A stretch of DNA of 64,000 nt from Anodontia alba (Eukaryota; Mollusca; Bivalvia; Lucinida; Lucinidae). Positions 30,714-45,968 of the stretch are shown in pieces. The stretch lies in NCBI GenBank assembly GCA_964016985.1, contig OZ024837.1:40487207-40551206 (forward strand). Reading direction: 5' to 3'. Position 1 is the stretch's first letter. Each line of letters starts with the position of its first letter. The notes under the pieces are model-generated. The model searched no databases. It worked only from the letters and a program-made list of their open reading frames with translations, and was not told the origin of the DNA. The position numbers were made by a program, and so were the translations under genes.

Positions 30714-32011
30714 TTACGGAAACGTTCCCCCGCCACCCTTGTTTTATAAATATAAAGTGAATTTGGGTTGTTTTATTTTGATATTAATGATAACTAACCA
30801 ATATTTGTGTAAGTATATATATATATTTGAAACATATATCACATGTAAAGCTGGCGATATATACGTTTTTTTTTTTATATAGATTTAACTCATTATGCGA
30901 TGTTTATACAGCTGAACTGAAAATATAATTCTTATAGTTTAAAAGATGACGATCTGTTTGTTTAACATCCAAACATAGATTTTTCAGATCAATGTTCGAG
31001 ACAACAGTGTTTTGTACGTGCACCAGACATAGCATGACTAAGCTATTGAAAGGATTCTACCTTGAGAGCAATGAAATCAAAACAGGAAATAGCCACACCA
31101 TAGATCAGTAAATCTTAAACCTTAACTCGCTGTGACTTGAGGGATTTTTTAAGTCAGCACAGTTGTGGAAAAAATAACAAAACTATAAGTGACGATACCC
31201 AGGAAATATTACGAAGCACAGAAAGAAGAAGAGAAGAAGAAGAAACACTGAGAAACAAGCGTCATACGTATTTGCAATAACCGACGCACAAACAAAAACA
31301 GATCTGCAAAAGTGGAAGGATCAGTAGAAAAAGTATTGGGAGGGACTTCCTTTATTCTGATGCAGCTTCAAATTCCAAATTCCAAATATATGTTCGGTTC
31401 TTTACAAAACCGCCTTCGCCTTCTATTTGCCGCTTTTCCTTGTTCCTATCTCGGATATTGCAATGTAATGGTCCTTACCAAGCCTGTTCAAATTATAGCC
31501 ATGGGGTCACTTATTTTACATACTAATATAACGAAATACTCCAAAAATATGTGTGGCAATATCAGGACTTTTGATATTTAGCTTCATCTTGCAGACATCT
31601 ACCAAGATTGTTAAAATTATGTTCGGGTTTCCTTGTGTCACATAGTCTCATACAGGAAAAATCTTTACACATCATCCTTTCTAAAACTAGAAGGGTCAGG
31701 CCTTTGAAGATCTTTGATATTTGATAGCTTTATCTAATGAACCTCTACCAAAATTATTCAATTAAACCCCCGGGGTCAAAAATTACCCTACTCAATGGCT
31801 CCATTATTTTACATAGATCCATATAGGGGAAAAAAGTGTAAAAATCTTCTTGTTTGAAACTAGAAGGCACAGATTTTGATATCCAGTATGTACATTCATC
31901 TAATAGGCCTTTACCGAGGTTGTTCAGATTATAGTCCTGGGATCAACAACGACCACGCAAAAGAGGTCCCTTGTTTTACACAGACTCATTAGGGGGAACT
32001 GAAAAAATCTT

Positions 32012-32099
<88 letters not shown>

Positions 32100-33477
32100 T
32101 ATATATGTCACAACTTTCAAATGCGATATTTGTTTCAATAGAATATATTAAAACGGACAAAACTGACGATATATTGATAAAACAAGGGTGGCGGGGAAAC
32201 GTAGTGAATTTGGATTGTTTTATTTTGATATTAATGATAACTAACCAATATTTGTGTAAGTATATATATATATTTGAAACATATATCACATGTAAAGCTG
32301 GCGATATATACGGTTTTTTTAAATAGATCTAACTCATTATGCGATGTTTATACAACTGAACTGAAAATATAATTCTTATAGTTTAAAAGATGACGATCTG
32401 TTTGTTTAACATCCAAACATAGATTTTTCAGATCAACGTTCGAGACAACAGTGTTTTGTACGTGCACCAGATATAGTATGACTAAGCTATTGAAAGGATT
32501 CTACCTTGAGAGCAATGAAATCAAATCAGCAAATAGCCACACCATAGATCAGTAAATCTTAAACCTTAACTCGCTGTGACTTGAGGGATTCTTTAAGTCA
32601 GCACAGTTGTGGAAAAAATAACAAAACTATAAGTGAAGATACCCAGGAAATATTACGAAGCACAGAAAGAAGAAGAGAAGAAGAATAAACACTGACAGAG
32701 AAACAAGCGTCATACGTATTTGCAATAACCGACGCACAAACAAAAACAGATCTGCAAAAGTGGAAGGATCAGTAGAAAAATTATTGGGAGGGACTTCCTT
32801 TATTCTGATGCAGCTTCAAATTCCAAATTCCAAATATATGTTCGGCTCTTTACAAAACCGCCTTCGCCTTCTATGTGCCGTTTTCCTTGTTCCTATCTCG
32901 GATATTGCAATGTAATGGTCCTTACCAAGCCTGTTCAAATTATAGCCATGGGGTCACTTATTTTACATACTAATATAACGAAAAACTTCAAAAATATGTG
33001 TGACAATATCAGGACTTTTGATATTTAGCTTCATCTTGCAGACCTCTACCAAGATTGTTAAAATTATGTTCGGGTTTCGCTTGTGTTACATAGTCTCATA
33101 CAGGAAAAGTCTTTACACATCATCCTTTCTAAAACTAGAAGGGCCAGGCCTTTGAAGATCTTGATATTTGATAGCTTTATCTAATGAACCTCTACCAAAA
33201 TTATTCAATTAAACCCCCGGGGTAAAAAATGACCCTACTCAATGGCTCCATTATTTTACATAGATCCATATAGGGGAAAAAAGTGTAAAAATCTTCTTGT
33301 TTGAAACTAGAAGGCACAGATCTTTGATATCCAGTATGCACATTCATCTAATAGGCCTTTACCGAGGTTGTTCAGATTATAGTCCTGGGATCAACAATGA
33401 CCACGGAAAAGGAGTCTCTTGTTTTACACAGACTCATTAGGGGGAACTGAAAAAAATCTTCTTTTGTGAAACTAGAA

Positions 33478-33576
<99 letters not shown>

Positions 33577-33674
33577 AAAACTTTGAAATGCGATATTTGT
33601 TTCAATAGAATATATTAAAACGGACAAAACTGACGATATATTGATAAAACAAGGGTGGCGGGGAAACGTTTCCG

Positions 33675-33677
<3 letters not shown>
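30714..33677 (+). mobile_element. TIR element with TTACGGAAACG ends, composite
   Basis: The left end TTACGGAAACGTTCCCCCGC pairs with the right end GTGGCGGGGAAACGTTTCCG plus TAA, an inverted repeat of about 30 bp that sits in (TA)n on both sides. Inside are two tandem copies fused at about 32204, where a right end (GGGTGGCGGGGAAACGT) runs straight into AGTGAATTTGG of the next copy. Each contains several ~165-bp sub-repeats (GTTGTTCAGATTATAGTCCT-type). No transposase is encoded. Confidence 0.7.
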
Positions 33678-33755
<78 letters not shown>

Positions 33756-34055
33756 GTATTTCCCACAATTCCCACAATGGTTGCGACCATAGAGGAACTA
33801 TGAAACAAGAGGATCTATATCGCTCATATGAGCTAACAGATTTTGCATACTTCATATTAAAATTTCACCCAATTAGATTGCTGTAAGAGTTTTTGTATAA
33901 ATTTCATGTTTAGGAGTGATATGATTGTCCTATAAAATGGAGTATCAATACCGTGTATTGTAATCAGTGCCTCATTTTTTATCCGATCTTTAACAACTTT
34001 CAAAGAAGACCACCCAAGGATCAGTACATCCAAATTTGGTAAAAAATTATACAAT

Positions 34056-34255
34056 NNNNNNNNNNNNNNNNNNNNNNNNNNNNNNNNNNNNNNNNNNNNN
34101 NNNNNNNNNNNNNNNNNNNNNNNNNNNNNNNNNNNNNNNNNNNNNNNNNNNNNNNNNNNNNNNNNNNNNNNNNNNNNNNNNNNNNNNNNNNNNNNNNNNN
34201 NNNNNNNNNNNNNNNNNNNNNNNNNNNNNNNNNNNNNNNNNNNNNNNNNNNNNNN
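34056..34255. other. Assembly gap, exactly 200 N
   Basis: The gap is 200 N. Frames reported across it are meaningless. The sequence just before and just after belongs to the two ends of the same duplicated block. Confidence 1.
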
Positions 34256-37841
<3,586 letters not shown>

Positions 37842-39497
37842 AAAGACATTGTGATAAGACGGGCGGACGGGCTGACAAAAACGGATGGTGACCGATCACA
37901 AAAGCTCAGGCAAGATGACAAGTGACCGCTAGGAGGGAGCAATTTTTGATCTTAGTGCTCTAATTTGAATAATCTTGATAAAGGTTTACTAGATGAAGCA
38001 ACTTACCAAATATCAAAGGCCCAGGCCTTCAAGTTTACACACAAGAAGAATTTTAATGTGTTGCTATGTAAAACAAGTGACCCTGGGTGGAGATATTTCC
38101 GACCCCAGGGCTATAATTTGAAATTTGAACAGTCATGGTAGAGGTCTAACAGATAACACTACATGTCAAATATAGAAGGTCTAAGTCTTCTAGTTTCATA
38201 CAAGAAGATATTTTTATCCAGTTTTCCCTAATGAGTCTGTGTAAAACAAGGGACCCCTTTTGCATGGTCGTTGTTGATCCCAGGACTATAAGCTGAACAA
38301 CCTCGTAAAGGCCTATTAGATGAATGTACATACCTAATATCAAAGGTCTGTGCCTTCTAGTTTCAAACGAGAAGATTTTTACACTTTTTTTCTTATATAG
38401 GTCTATGTAAAATAAAGGAGCCACTAAGCAGGGTCATTTTTGACCCCGGGGTTTAATTGAATAATCTTGGTAGAGGTTCATTAGATAAAGCAACCAAATA
38501 TCAAAGATCTTCAAAGGCCTCACCCTTCTGGTTTTAAAAAGAATGATGTGTTAAGATTTTTCCTGTGTGAGTCTATGTGAAACAAGCGAAACCCGGACAT
38601 AATTTTAACAATCTTGGTAGAGGTCTACAAGATGAAGCCAAATACCAAATATCAAAGTCCTGGGCCTTCTATTGTCACACATATTTTTAAAGTTTTTCGT
38701 TTTATTAGTATGTAAAACAAGTGACCCCAGGGCTATAATTTGAACAGGCTTGGTAAGGACGATTACAACTGCAATATCCGAGATAAGAACAAGGAAAAGC
38801 TTCAAATAGAAAGACCGCCTTGTTAAGGACCGAACATCTATTTGGAATTTGGAGCTGCATCAGAATAAAGAGTGAAGTCCCTCCCAATATTTTTTTCTAC
38901 TGACCGTTCCACTTTTGCAGATCTGCGTTTGTTTGTGCGTCGGTTATTGCAAATATGACGCTTGTTTCTCAGTGTTTCTTCTTCTTCTCTTCTTCTTTCT
39001 GTTCTTCGTGATTGTGGAATTTCTTGGGTATCTTCACTAATAGTTTTATTATTTTTCAATTACTGTGCTCACTTAATCCCTCAAGTCATAGCGATTTAAG
39101 GTTTAAGATTTACTGATCTAAGGTGTGGCTCAAACAGCATGCTGATTTGATTTCATTGCTCTTATTCGTACTGTATCTGGTGCACGTACAAAAAACAACA
39201 ACACTGTTTTCTCGAACATTGATCTGAAATAACTGATGTTTGGATGTGAAACAAACAGATCATCATCTTTTAAACTATACGAATTATATTTTCAGTTCAG
39301 ATGTTTAAACATCGCACTGACTTAAATCTATTTTAAAAAAAAGTATATATCGCCAGCTTTACATATGATATATGTTTCAAATATATACGTATATATACTT
39401 ACATAAAAATTGGTTAGTTAACTTTATTATCAAAATAAAACGACCCAAATTCACTTTATATTTGTAAAACAAGGGTGGCGGGAAAACGTTTCCGTAA
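37842..39497 (-). mobile_element. Inverted, diverged copy of the TTACGG element
   Basis: From about 37980 the sequence is the reverse complement of 30757-32010 with many substitutions, ending at the TIR CAAGGGTGGCGGGAAAACGT plus TTCCGTAA in a short TA run. Sub-repeats at ~165-bp spacing (AAACAAG(T/G)GACCC..., TGAACA(A/G)...GGTAGAGGTC) are clearer here, about five units. At 37855-37920 a different segment (GGGCGGACGGGCTGACAAAA) precedes it; similar headers occur before the array at 51.5 kb. Confidence 0.75.
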
Positions 39498-39534
39498 TAT
39501 ATATATATATTGAAGTAATGAAGTACTGATTTAC

Positions 39535-39685
39535 CAGTCGGTCGGTAGTCGGTATAAATAATTTTGAATATGTGTTCTTTCTCGTTTGGCACTGTCTTGA
39601 AGAATATTTCCATTGTAGGCTTTTCAGCCTCTCCTGCTTTCTCGATCATGATTGTAAGGTCGCCAACATCTCCCCATTTCTGTAC
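39535..39685 (-). CDS. Coding exon of the secreted-protein gene (third in the model)
   Basis: On the minus strand the exon starts after an acceptor GGTTTTACAG and ends at ACTG before the donor GTAAATC. It is 151 bp: 50 codons from phase 0, plus one base. The peptide begins VQKWGDVGDLTIMIEKAG and includes PTMEIFFKTVPNEKEHIFKI and IYTDYRPTG. It joins in frame to the preceding exon (46610-46785), which ends LPNGK in phase 0, giving a continuous NGK-VQKWGD junction. It exits in phase 1, so at least one more exon is expected at lower coordinates; I did not find it with confidence. The product is not recognised. The downstream donor is only about 38 bp from the end of the inverted TTACGG element. 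Confidence 0.6.
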
Positions 39686-39954
39686 CTGTAAAACCAGACA
39701 TTACAGGAAATCGAACACCAAAGCCGATAAAGCCTTTCACCCCTGACTTTCTCAAAAAGACTTCCATCCATGAACTTGGACATGTCTATTGTTGCAAACA
39801 GGGGTGTCTGTCAAAATAATAACAGAATGACAAACAGTTTATTTCTTGATGAGAGGGGTCGTGACCCATCTTGATCTGCACTGTTTGCAAAGATATTGTA
39901 TTGGTCTGTAAAGATAAAATGGTTTAAATACTTGCTCAAAAGGAGGATACAATG
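39686..39954. other. Intron sequence, nothing specific
   Basis: A short R4-like stretch (TTGATCTGCACTGTTTGCAA, about 39870) is the only recognisable motif. Confidence 0.4.
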
Positions 39955-40165
39955 ATAGTTTGGGGACCATTTTTTTTTTCCATAAAAACTAATGTTGTAG
40001 GTACTCTTTAGAAGTGCCTGAGCGAGGCGCTTCTAATGAGAACCCACAACATATTTTTATTTATTTTTTCTTTTTCTTTTTGCGGAGATAATATCTGCTA
40101 CGTTTTCAAATGTTGCAACTCTGATACAATGCTAATGAATATCCGGAACAGATATTTTCGCAGAA
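39955..40165 (+). mobile_element. MITE family E (core-hairpin family)
   Basis: The central hairpin is TGTTGTAGGTACTCTTTAGA / TCTAATGAGAACCCACAACA with GTGCCTGAGCGAGGCGC at the tip. Outer ends are not clear. The hairpin is homologous in layout to families A-D. Confidence 0.5.
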
Positions 40166-40640
40166 AAATTAGAAAAAACAGTTTTCACCTTGATAGCCAG
40201 CTTATCTAGGCCGATGTAGAAAATAGCATTTTCATCATAAGTATGGAGATTAAGTAAAATTTTGTTACAAAACACATTACCCATTATAGTATGGAGACCC
40301 ACAAAAGGTAATTGGCAAATAGTGCAGACCCAGATCATACGCCGCAGATGCGGCGTCTGATCAGGGTCTCCACAGTTTGCAAATGGTTTAGTCATTTTTC
40401 TCTAGGAATATCTATCTAAATCTCATAGCCGGACATACCTAAATTTAAACTGGACTCTTCCAATTTATAGTGTGGGGGAGTCGATTCAGTCTACAATGGG
40501 TAAAGACAGTTGTATGCAGCAAGCGAATTTGCAGGAAGCAAGAAACAAATTGAAAATATCTATAAATTCACCCCTAATAATGTAGACCTTTACACACCCG
40601 TTTACACTATACATTATGGGGAAACATCTCCTATGGGCCT
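40166..40640. other. Mostly unassigned; R4 palindrome at 40320-40385
   Basis: CAGACCCAGATCATACGCCG, CAGATGCGGCGTCTGATCAG and GTCTCCACAGTTTGC form the R4 motif, related to the units of the 6280-6800 array. No gene was found. Confidence 0.45.
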
Positions 40641-40777
40641 CGCAATGCGAAAGCGTGTCTTCGAGCCTCTGCAAACAGCGAAGGCTCAGATCAGACTGCG
40701 CGGATGCAAAAGCAAAAAAAATGTAGTTACTATCTATATTCTAATGATTTTGATAAAAGCCTTTGGCCTGTTCAGCG

Positions 40778-41003
40778 TCCACGTCATTTTCCACAACAAC
40801 AGCGTGGACTACATTGACAGGCTCTTTGAGCCCAGGAGTACACCACGGGAATTCTATTCCTCAGTAAGAAATCAATAAAAAAAAATCGAGCGTCCACGTT
40901 ATTTTCCACAACAACAGCGTGGACAATACATTTAACAGGCTCTTTGAGACCAGGAGTACACCACGGGAATTCTATTCCTCAGTAAGAAATCAATAAAAAA
41001 AAA
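40778..41003 (+). repeat. ~113-bp tandem duplication
   Basis: AGCGTCCACGTCATTTTCCA to TCAGTAAGAAATCAATAAAA occurs twice in tandem, the second copy starting at about 40889 with few changes. A more diverged inverted copy is at 44690-44790. Confidence 0.9.
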
Positions 41004-41459
41004 GATCGCAGATCAGCTTGCGCATCCGCGCATTTTGATCAGCTCTCTTGCTACCTGCCTACCGAGGAAAATAACACCACTGGCTGCAGATATGGCAAAC
41101 CCTGATGTACATAACGAGAATACTCATATTCAGATAACCGCCAACAAGTGCGCATATCAGCCTGTGCGTCCACGCAGTCTAAACAGTGACACCGCAAACA
41201 GTCATATTCAAATCAATAATAACCCCAGCTGCATGCATAAAACACCCATGATGCACTTACCCAGACAATCAAAATTCAAACTGCAGCAAACCACAAGAGC
41301 ATAGATCAGCTTGCACATCCGCACAGTCTGATAATACCTCATGCTAGTCGCAATTACACTATTCTCGAAGACGGACCTTCATGCAATATATCTCAGATAT
41401 GTTCTGAGGTTCAACTATTGGTTTTCATTTACTTTGGCACACAATAGAATTAGCCATGA

Positions 41460-42260
41460 GTGCTCGCCTTTGTTTATCATAGTGATTAATTTATTTTTTA
41501 TATTTTCGCTTTGATGCATTGACTGACTTGGGAGCCTTTATGCGAACCGAATTTTTATGTATTTCTGTATTAAGGGTAGCATCGGGACGCAAGTTGGCCG
41601 GCTGTAAAAGTGCTTTAAACCCTCTGGTAGTTTATTCTACTGCCCGTCTACGATGGTGGTCCGGGTGTTGTTCTTACTCTTTGTAGCTCTTTGTAGCTTT
41701 GTAGTTCCCGCATTGCTTTCAGTTTTTTTTTTCTATATGTGTTGTGATGCTAGCATTGTGGTCACCGTCTTCAATAGCTGCCCACTTTGCTTTCTGTTTT
41801 ACTAGTTGTGTTGTGATGCTATTACCATTTTGGTCACGCCCAACAGCTACCCATTTTGCTTCCCGTTTTACTAGTTGTGATTAAGGGTGGCATCAGGACC
41901 AAGGGTGTAATTAGTCGTCTGTTAAAAGGCTTTAAACCTCCCGGTGGTTTATTCTACTGACCGTTCTAAGGCGGTGGTCCCGGTGTTAGTCTTACTCTTT
42001 GTTGCTTTGTGGTTTATTCTACGAGGCGATTTGTTTCAATTCTTGCCTTGTGTTATTTTGTTCTTGCGTTTTTCAGTCCTTTAAGCATTGCGATTACCTC
42101 GCTTGGGGAAGGGAGAGCTAATCTTAGTGTTTTTTCGTACGTTTGTTCAATTCGCGCTTGTTTAGTATTGTCTCTTTCCTCTTCCGTTTGGTGTCTGGAA
42201 AGGGCTGCGGCTTGCGATTGTGGCACTCCTTGGACTTTTCTTTTACCTCTTTTTCAGTTG
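41460..42260 (+). repeat. R2 dispersed repeat, copy 3 (longest)
   Basis: It includes the header CATCGGGACGCAAGTTGGCC and a repeat of that header at about 41890 (GGCATCAGGACCAAGGGTG), then the conserved TGTCTGGAAAGGGCTGCGGC and GGCACTCCTTGGACTTTTC block. Internal tandem copies of TACTAGTTGTG(T)TGTGATGCTA-type sequence occur near 41740-41880. Confidence 0.7.
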
Positions 42261-42545
42261 TCTATTGAATTGATTTAGCGGTGCTCATGCAACAGCACCC
42301 CAACCTTTGCTTTTCTGTTGAATCCAGTTGGTACATTTGTAGTCTATAATTCCAGTCTAATTCTCTTATCTGTCTGTTATACCTCGAACTATCATTAATG
42401 AACTATAAAACGCTCGCCCCACCTGCTTGACACACTGTGTCCATCACCGTTGAAACGATCCGTAACCACTTTATTTCTTCCAATTCTAACATCGGCCTCA
42501 TGCTTCTCTAACCTGTCCTTCACCTTTTTCCCTTTTTCCGAATTA

Positions 42546-42818
42546 GGCGTAAAAAAATAGCTGTGTTTCCGCTAACCCGACCGATCCTGTTTGAAACACC
42601 CGACCCTGTTCTTTTTTTGTCAGTAAAATGCAAAATAAAAAAGTAAAGCACCTACCCTAAACAAAATACCTGTATTTTCATAAAATTACAGGCCCGACCC
42701 TGTTCTTTTTTGGAGAAAAAAAAAAAACAACAGAAAAATAAAAAAAAGATTCTCCTAACTACATGTACCGACCAATTCTTTTCAGCATGTTAGTGGAAAC
42801 ACAGCTATTTTTTACGCC
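42546..42818. mobile_element. MITE family H
   Basis: GGCGTAAAAAAATAGCTGTG at the left pairs with CACAGCTATTTTTTACGCC at the right, about 24 bp of nearly perfect TIR. Inside, GACCCTGTTCTTTTTT occurs twice. TTA precedes and TCA follows, so a 3-bp target duplication is possible but not exact. Confidence 0.85.
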
Positions 42819-43111
42819 TCAGCATGGGCATCCGCTCAGTCTGATCAGAGTCTTCGCTGTTCACTCAACGGGAATTTTATTCCGTATGATTTTTGCATGA
42901 GAATAAGGGGATTTGTACCCTACAGGAAGACTACAAGCGCCATCATGGGGAATTAACGAAACACCTTCGAAGACGAGGTTACTCTGGCAGATTCTTAGAG
43001 GGTCAATTTTAAAGAATTGATACTAAGGATCGAGAGAAGATGTTAGAAAACAGAGAAGAAGAAGATTGAACTGGTCCCCTTGGTCTTGACATATGCCGAA
43101 TGTGCACGCAT
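42819..43111. other. Centre of the palindrome, no gene
   Basis: An R1-like fragment (CTCAGTCTGATCAGAGTCTT) starts the stretch. Otherwise nothing is recognised. Confidence 0.45.
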
Positions 43112-43474
43112 TACAGTCGAACTTCGATGGCTCGAACATCTTTGGGACCATAGAAAATTGTTGGAGACATGGGTGGTTCTAGCCACCGAGCGTTAATTAT
43201 GATGCCAAGTCAAGAAGCAAATGGCGATAATTTAGGGATTTATTTTCGATTTTCTACACAATCATTGTATGTTGAGTGTACTCATTAGAATCGCCTCATC
43301 GAGGCGATTCTAATGAGTATACACAACATACAATTTCACCATAAAATAAGAAAATTTCCCTAAATATTTGCTTTCTTGAGCTATCGGAAGAATTTCGTAG
43401 GGACTCAAAAAACGAGTTCGAATTAGCCATGGTAAACGAGCCATCGGTGTTCGAGCTATTGAGGTTCGACTGTA
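43112..43474 (+). mobile_element. MITE family C, intact reference copy
   Basis: TACAGTCGAACTTCGATGG and the right end TTGAGGTTCGACTGTA are TIRs bounded by TA. The central hairpin TCATTAGAATCGCCTCATCG / AGGCGATTCTAATGAGTATA is perfect over most of its length and is flanked by GTATGTTG and CAACATAC. TIR bases resemble Tc1/mariner MITEs. Confidence 0.9.
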
Positions 43475-44209
43475 GTCACAAAACACCTTGACACGATTTA
43501 CTCATCGAACAGAATGCAACAGATTTTCAAGAAGGTACCCATCGTTGCCTCCAGGCGCGACTGCAGTCTAGGCGATTTACTAGTACACGGGAAAACAGAA
43601 ACAAAGGGTTATGAACGAACAGAACCCGTCATCCAAAGAGGTGGAAAAGTGTAAGAAGCAATGTTTGTGACATGTTTGATAGGGGAATATACCACGATGA
43701 TCCGGAAAAGGTGGATGGCACAACCAGAGAGAAAGGATGTGCAGGTTCGAATGTTATTTATGGCATCAACTATACGGTTTGCAAAAAACGTGGAAGAAGG
43801 TTCACGTTAGACTGGGAAGAAACAAACCGGTTGTGGAGCATCTCAACGGTGATAAAATCAGTGTTACAAGTATGGGGGTGAGCGTTTAAGAGTTAATCAA
43901 GGATAGTTCGAGGTATTACAGACAGATAAGAGAATTGGACTGGATTGAGAGACTACAAACATAAGTACCAAATAAAAACAACAGCAAAGGTTGGGATGCT
44001 GTGGTATATGCACCGCTAAATCAGTTGAATAAACTAAGAAACGTTCAGAGAACACACCTGAGACATATTGTATGAGGTTCCGTCCTCGAGAATAGTGTAA
44101 CTGCGAATAGCATGAGGAATGATCAGACTGCGCGGATGCGCAGGCGGATCTATGACCTTGTGGTTTGAGGCAGTTTCAATGTTGACTCTGGGTATGTGCA
44201 ATTTTTGTA
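43475..44209. other. Right half of the palindrome, no intact gene
   Basis: A plus-strand frame (43672-43881, 69 codons) and the conserved VRLGRNK frame at about 43812-43880 overlap in different phases. They may be remnants of a transposon ORF. No domain is recognised. Confidence 0.4.
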
Positions 44210-44214
44210 TGCAG

Positions 44215-44398
44215 CTGGGGTAAATATCTGTTCATGCGACTGCTTTTGGGTTCGCTGTTCAGCGAACCCAAAAGCAGTCACATGAACAGATATTTACCCC
44301 AAAAGCAGTCACATGAACAGATATTTACCCCAAAAGCAGTCACATGAACAGATATTTACCCCAAAAGCAGTCACATGAACAGATATTTACCCCAGCTG
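44215..44398 (+). repeat. Hairpin plus 31-bp tandem repeat, 4 units
   Basis: The stem TGCTTTTGGGTTCGCTG / CAGCGAACCCAAAAGCA has only TT in the loop and extends through GATATTTACCCC. The right side then repeats CCAAAAGCAGTCACATGAAC with AGATATTTACC four times at 31-bp spacing from about 44268. Confidence 0.92.
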
Positions 44399-44404
44399 CA
44401 TACA

Positions 44405-44605
44405 TAAAACCAATAGTTGCAGACAAGGCAGTCTCTGATGTACACAACAAGAATATTCATATTGAGATAACCGCCAACAAGTGCGCATATCAGCCTATGC
44501 ATCCACGCACAGGCTGATATGCGCACTTGTTGGCGGTTATCTCAATATGAATATTCTCGTTATGTACATCAGAGATTGCCTTGTCTGCAACTATTGGTTT
44601 TATGT
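44405..44605. repeat. Near-perfect ~95-bp-arm inverted repeat
   Basis: CCAATAGTTGCAGACAAGGC pairs with GCCTTGTCTGCAACTATTGG, and the arms stay complementary inward to ATCAGCCT / AGGCTGAT around a loop of about 13 bases near 44507. Confidence 0.92.
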
Positions 44606-44689
44606 TCTTCGGTAGACAGGTAGCAGGAGAGCTGATCAGACTGCGCGTATGCCCAGGCTAATCTGAGATCTTTTTATTGACATCTGGCT

Positions 44690-44966
44690 GAGGAGTAGAA
44701 TTCCCTCGGTGTACTCCTGGGCTCAAAGAGTCTGTTAATGTAATGTATACGCTGTTAGTCGCAGGAAATAACGTGGGCGCTGAACAGACTGTGCGAATAT
44801 ACAAGTTGGTCAGCACACATGTTAGTAGCAAAGGATTGGGGACGGATTTTTCTGTAGTGTGTCTCTGAGTTTTCTGGCAGATATTAATAATAATAAACGT
44901 TTAACCCAGTGAAGATTCGTCACAATGATCAGACTGCGCAGCTACACAGGCTGATATGTTAATTAT
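44690..44966 (-). repeat. Mirrored copy of the 40.8-kb unit; R1-like ends
   Basis: GAGTAGAATTCCCTCGGTGT, CTCCTGGGCTCAAAGAGTCT and ACGTGGGCGCTGAACAGACT are reverse complements of the 40780-40889 unit with changes. Confidence 0.75.
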
Positions 44967-44979
44967 TTGTTTATAAATT

Positions 44980-45270
44980 TAACCCAGCGGGCGCGCAGCG
45001 TTGGGACTACATCGATTCGGCATCAAGACATGAATCAACGTCTAATCGATGTTGTTTCGCCGTTGTGTGTTTGCTGTAAATTTATGTGTGTATTTAGCAG
45101 GCTTTCAGCTTCCTTCAGTGTTTCAGTTATGCCAAGGCGATTTCGATATTTGATAAATGTAATGTCCCAGTGGGCACGTTAGTGCGGCGTTGATTCGGCG
45201 TTGATTCAAAGTCGATTTTGAATCAACGTATTGTCTACGTTGTTACGTTGTTGTATGCCTGCTGGAACGA
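44980..45270. mobile_element. GTTGATTC-rich palindromic repeat(s)
   Basis: CCCAGCGGGC at 44983 and CCAGTGGGCACGTTAGTGCG at 45168, ending at GCCTGCTGG (45257), give complementary termini. The interior is rich in CGTTGATTC and GAATCAACG. One short element spans about 45168-45265; an older one may precede it. Confidence 0.5.
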
Positions 45271-45658
45271 CTCGTCCCCGGTGTGAATGATTACAAGTCC
45301 AAATATTATGGAATTTCAACTCGTTTTGTGTGCAATAATCTGTGTGAACCTTTGACGTCGCGCTGCCATTGTTGCAACGTTGATGCGATATATGTAACCA
45401 TTGACGTTACTTCATATCCGGTACTTCATTGTTGTTTAGCATAATGGCGGCGAATGCAGAAAATGTAGTTTGTATCAGTACTCTAGTGATGTTGATAAAG
45501 ATCTTCGGGCCGAAACGTAAATAAAATAGAATGCATGTACAGAGATTTATAAAATTATGATTGTGTTAAAACAAAAAGAAAGTAGTCAATTAGAGAAAGT
45601 AGAAATTATATCGTTTCTATGTTCATTGTATTGATAGTTGTAACTATGAATAAATTTA

Positions 45659-45659
<1 letters not shown>
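45271..45659. other. Nothing seen
   Basis: No gene or repeat boundary is supported. Confidence 0.45.

Positions 45660-45694
<35 letters not shown>
45660..45694 (+). repeat. Poly-A tract
   Basis: This is a run of more than 30 A. Confidence 0.97.
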
Positions 45695-45784
45695 GCAATA
45701 GATAAAGCTTGTGTAATACATAGCCTAATACAAGAGGACGTAACAGAGGAAAATAACGTAACATAATATAATATAATTATAATA

Positions 45785-45968
45785 GGATGGCGTAGGGTAG
45801 GGGAGAACAGGGCGATGTGATGCGGGGCAGGACAGTAAAGGACAGGAAAGACAAACACAGGACAGGACAGAGTAGGATAGGATATGACATAGGTAGGAAT
45901 AAACAGGACATGATTTGACATGACATTACATGACATGCGATGACATTGCATAATACTATATAACATAA
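45785..45968 (+). repeat. Purine-rich GGACA/GACAT simple-sequence region
   Basis: Irregular AGGACAGGA and TGACATGACAT repeats run into the palindrome that follows. The reverse strand gives cysteine/leucine-rich frames without exon features. Confidence 0.85.

Larger units (their letters stand above)
30367..34055 (+). repeat. Duplicated block, copy 1 (ends at assembly gap)
   Basis: From ATCGTTAGTTTTGAACAACT to AAAAAATTATACAAT this block matches 34256-37841 almost base for base outside TA-run lengths. Differences are a few single bases (for example GTATTGG versus TTATTGG near 31330 and 35140). It contains two tandem sub-units of about 1.45 kb (from 30757 and 32204) with less similarity to each other than between blocks. 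Confidence 0.9.
40640..44960. repeat. Large imperfect palindrome with nested insertions
   Basis: Several segments of the left half recur inverted in the right half in mirrored order: 40780-41300 with 44400-44790; 41316-41400 with 44040-44120; 42290-42545 with about 43760-44030. An example is TATCTGTCTGTTATACCTCG on the left and CGAGGTATTACAGACAGATA on the right. R2 (about 41460-42260), MITE-H (42546-42818) and MITE-C (43112-43474) interrupt the symmetry, each in one half only. A conserved frame in both arms reads VR(I/L)GRNK followed by NGD and SV, hinting at an old coding core I cannot identify. Confidence 0.65.

Noticed and set aside
40510..40878. 122-codon frame on the plus strand
   Set aside because: Its second half lies in a tandemly duplicated repeat that recurs inverted at 44.7 kb; no splice or domain support.
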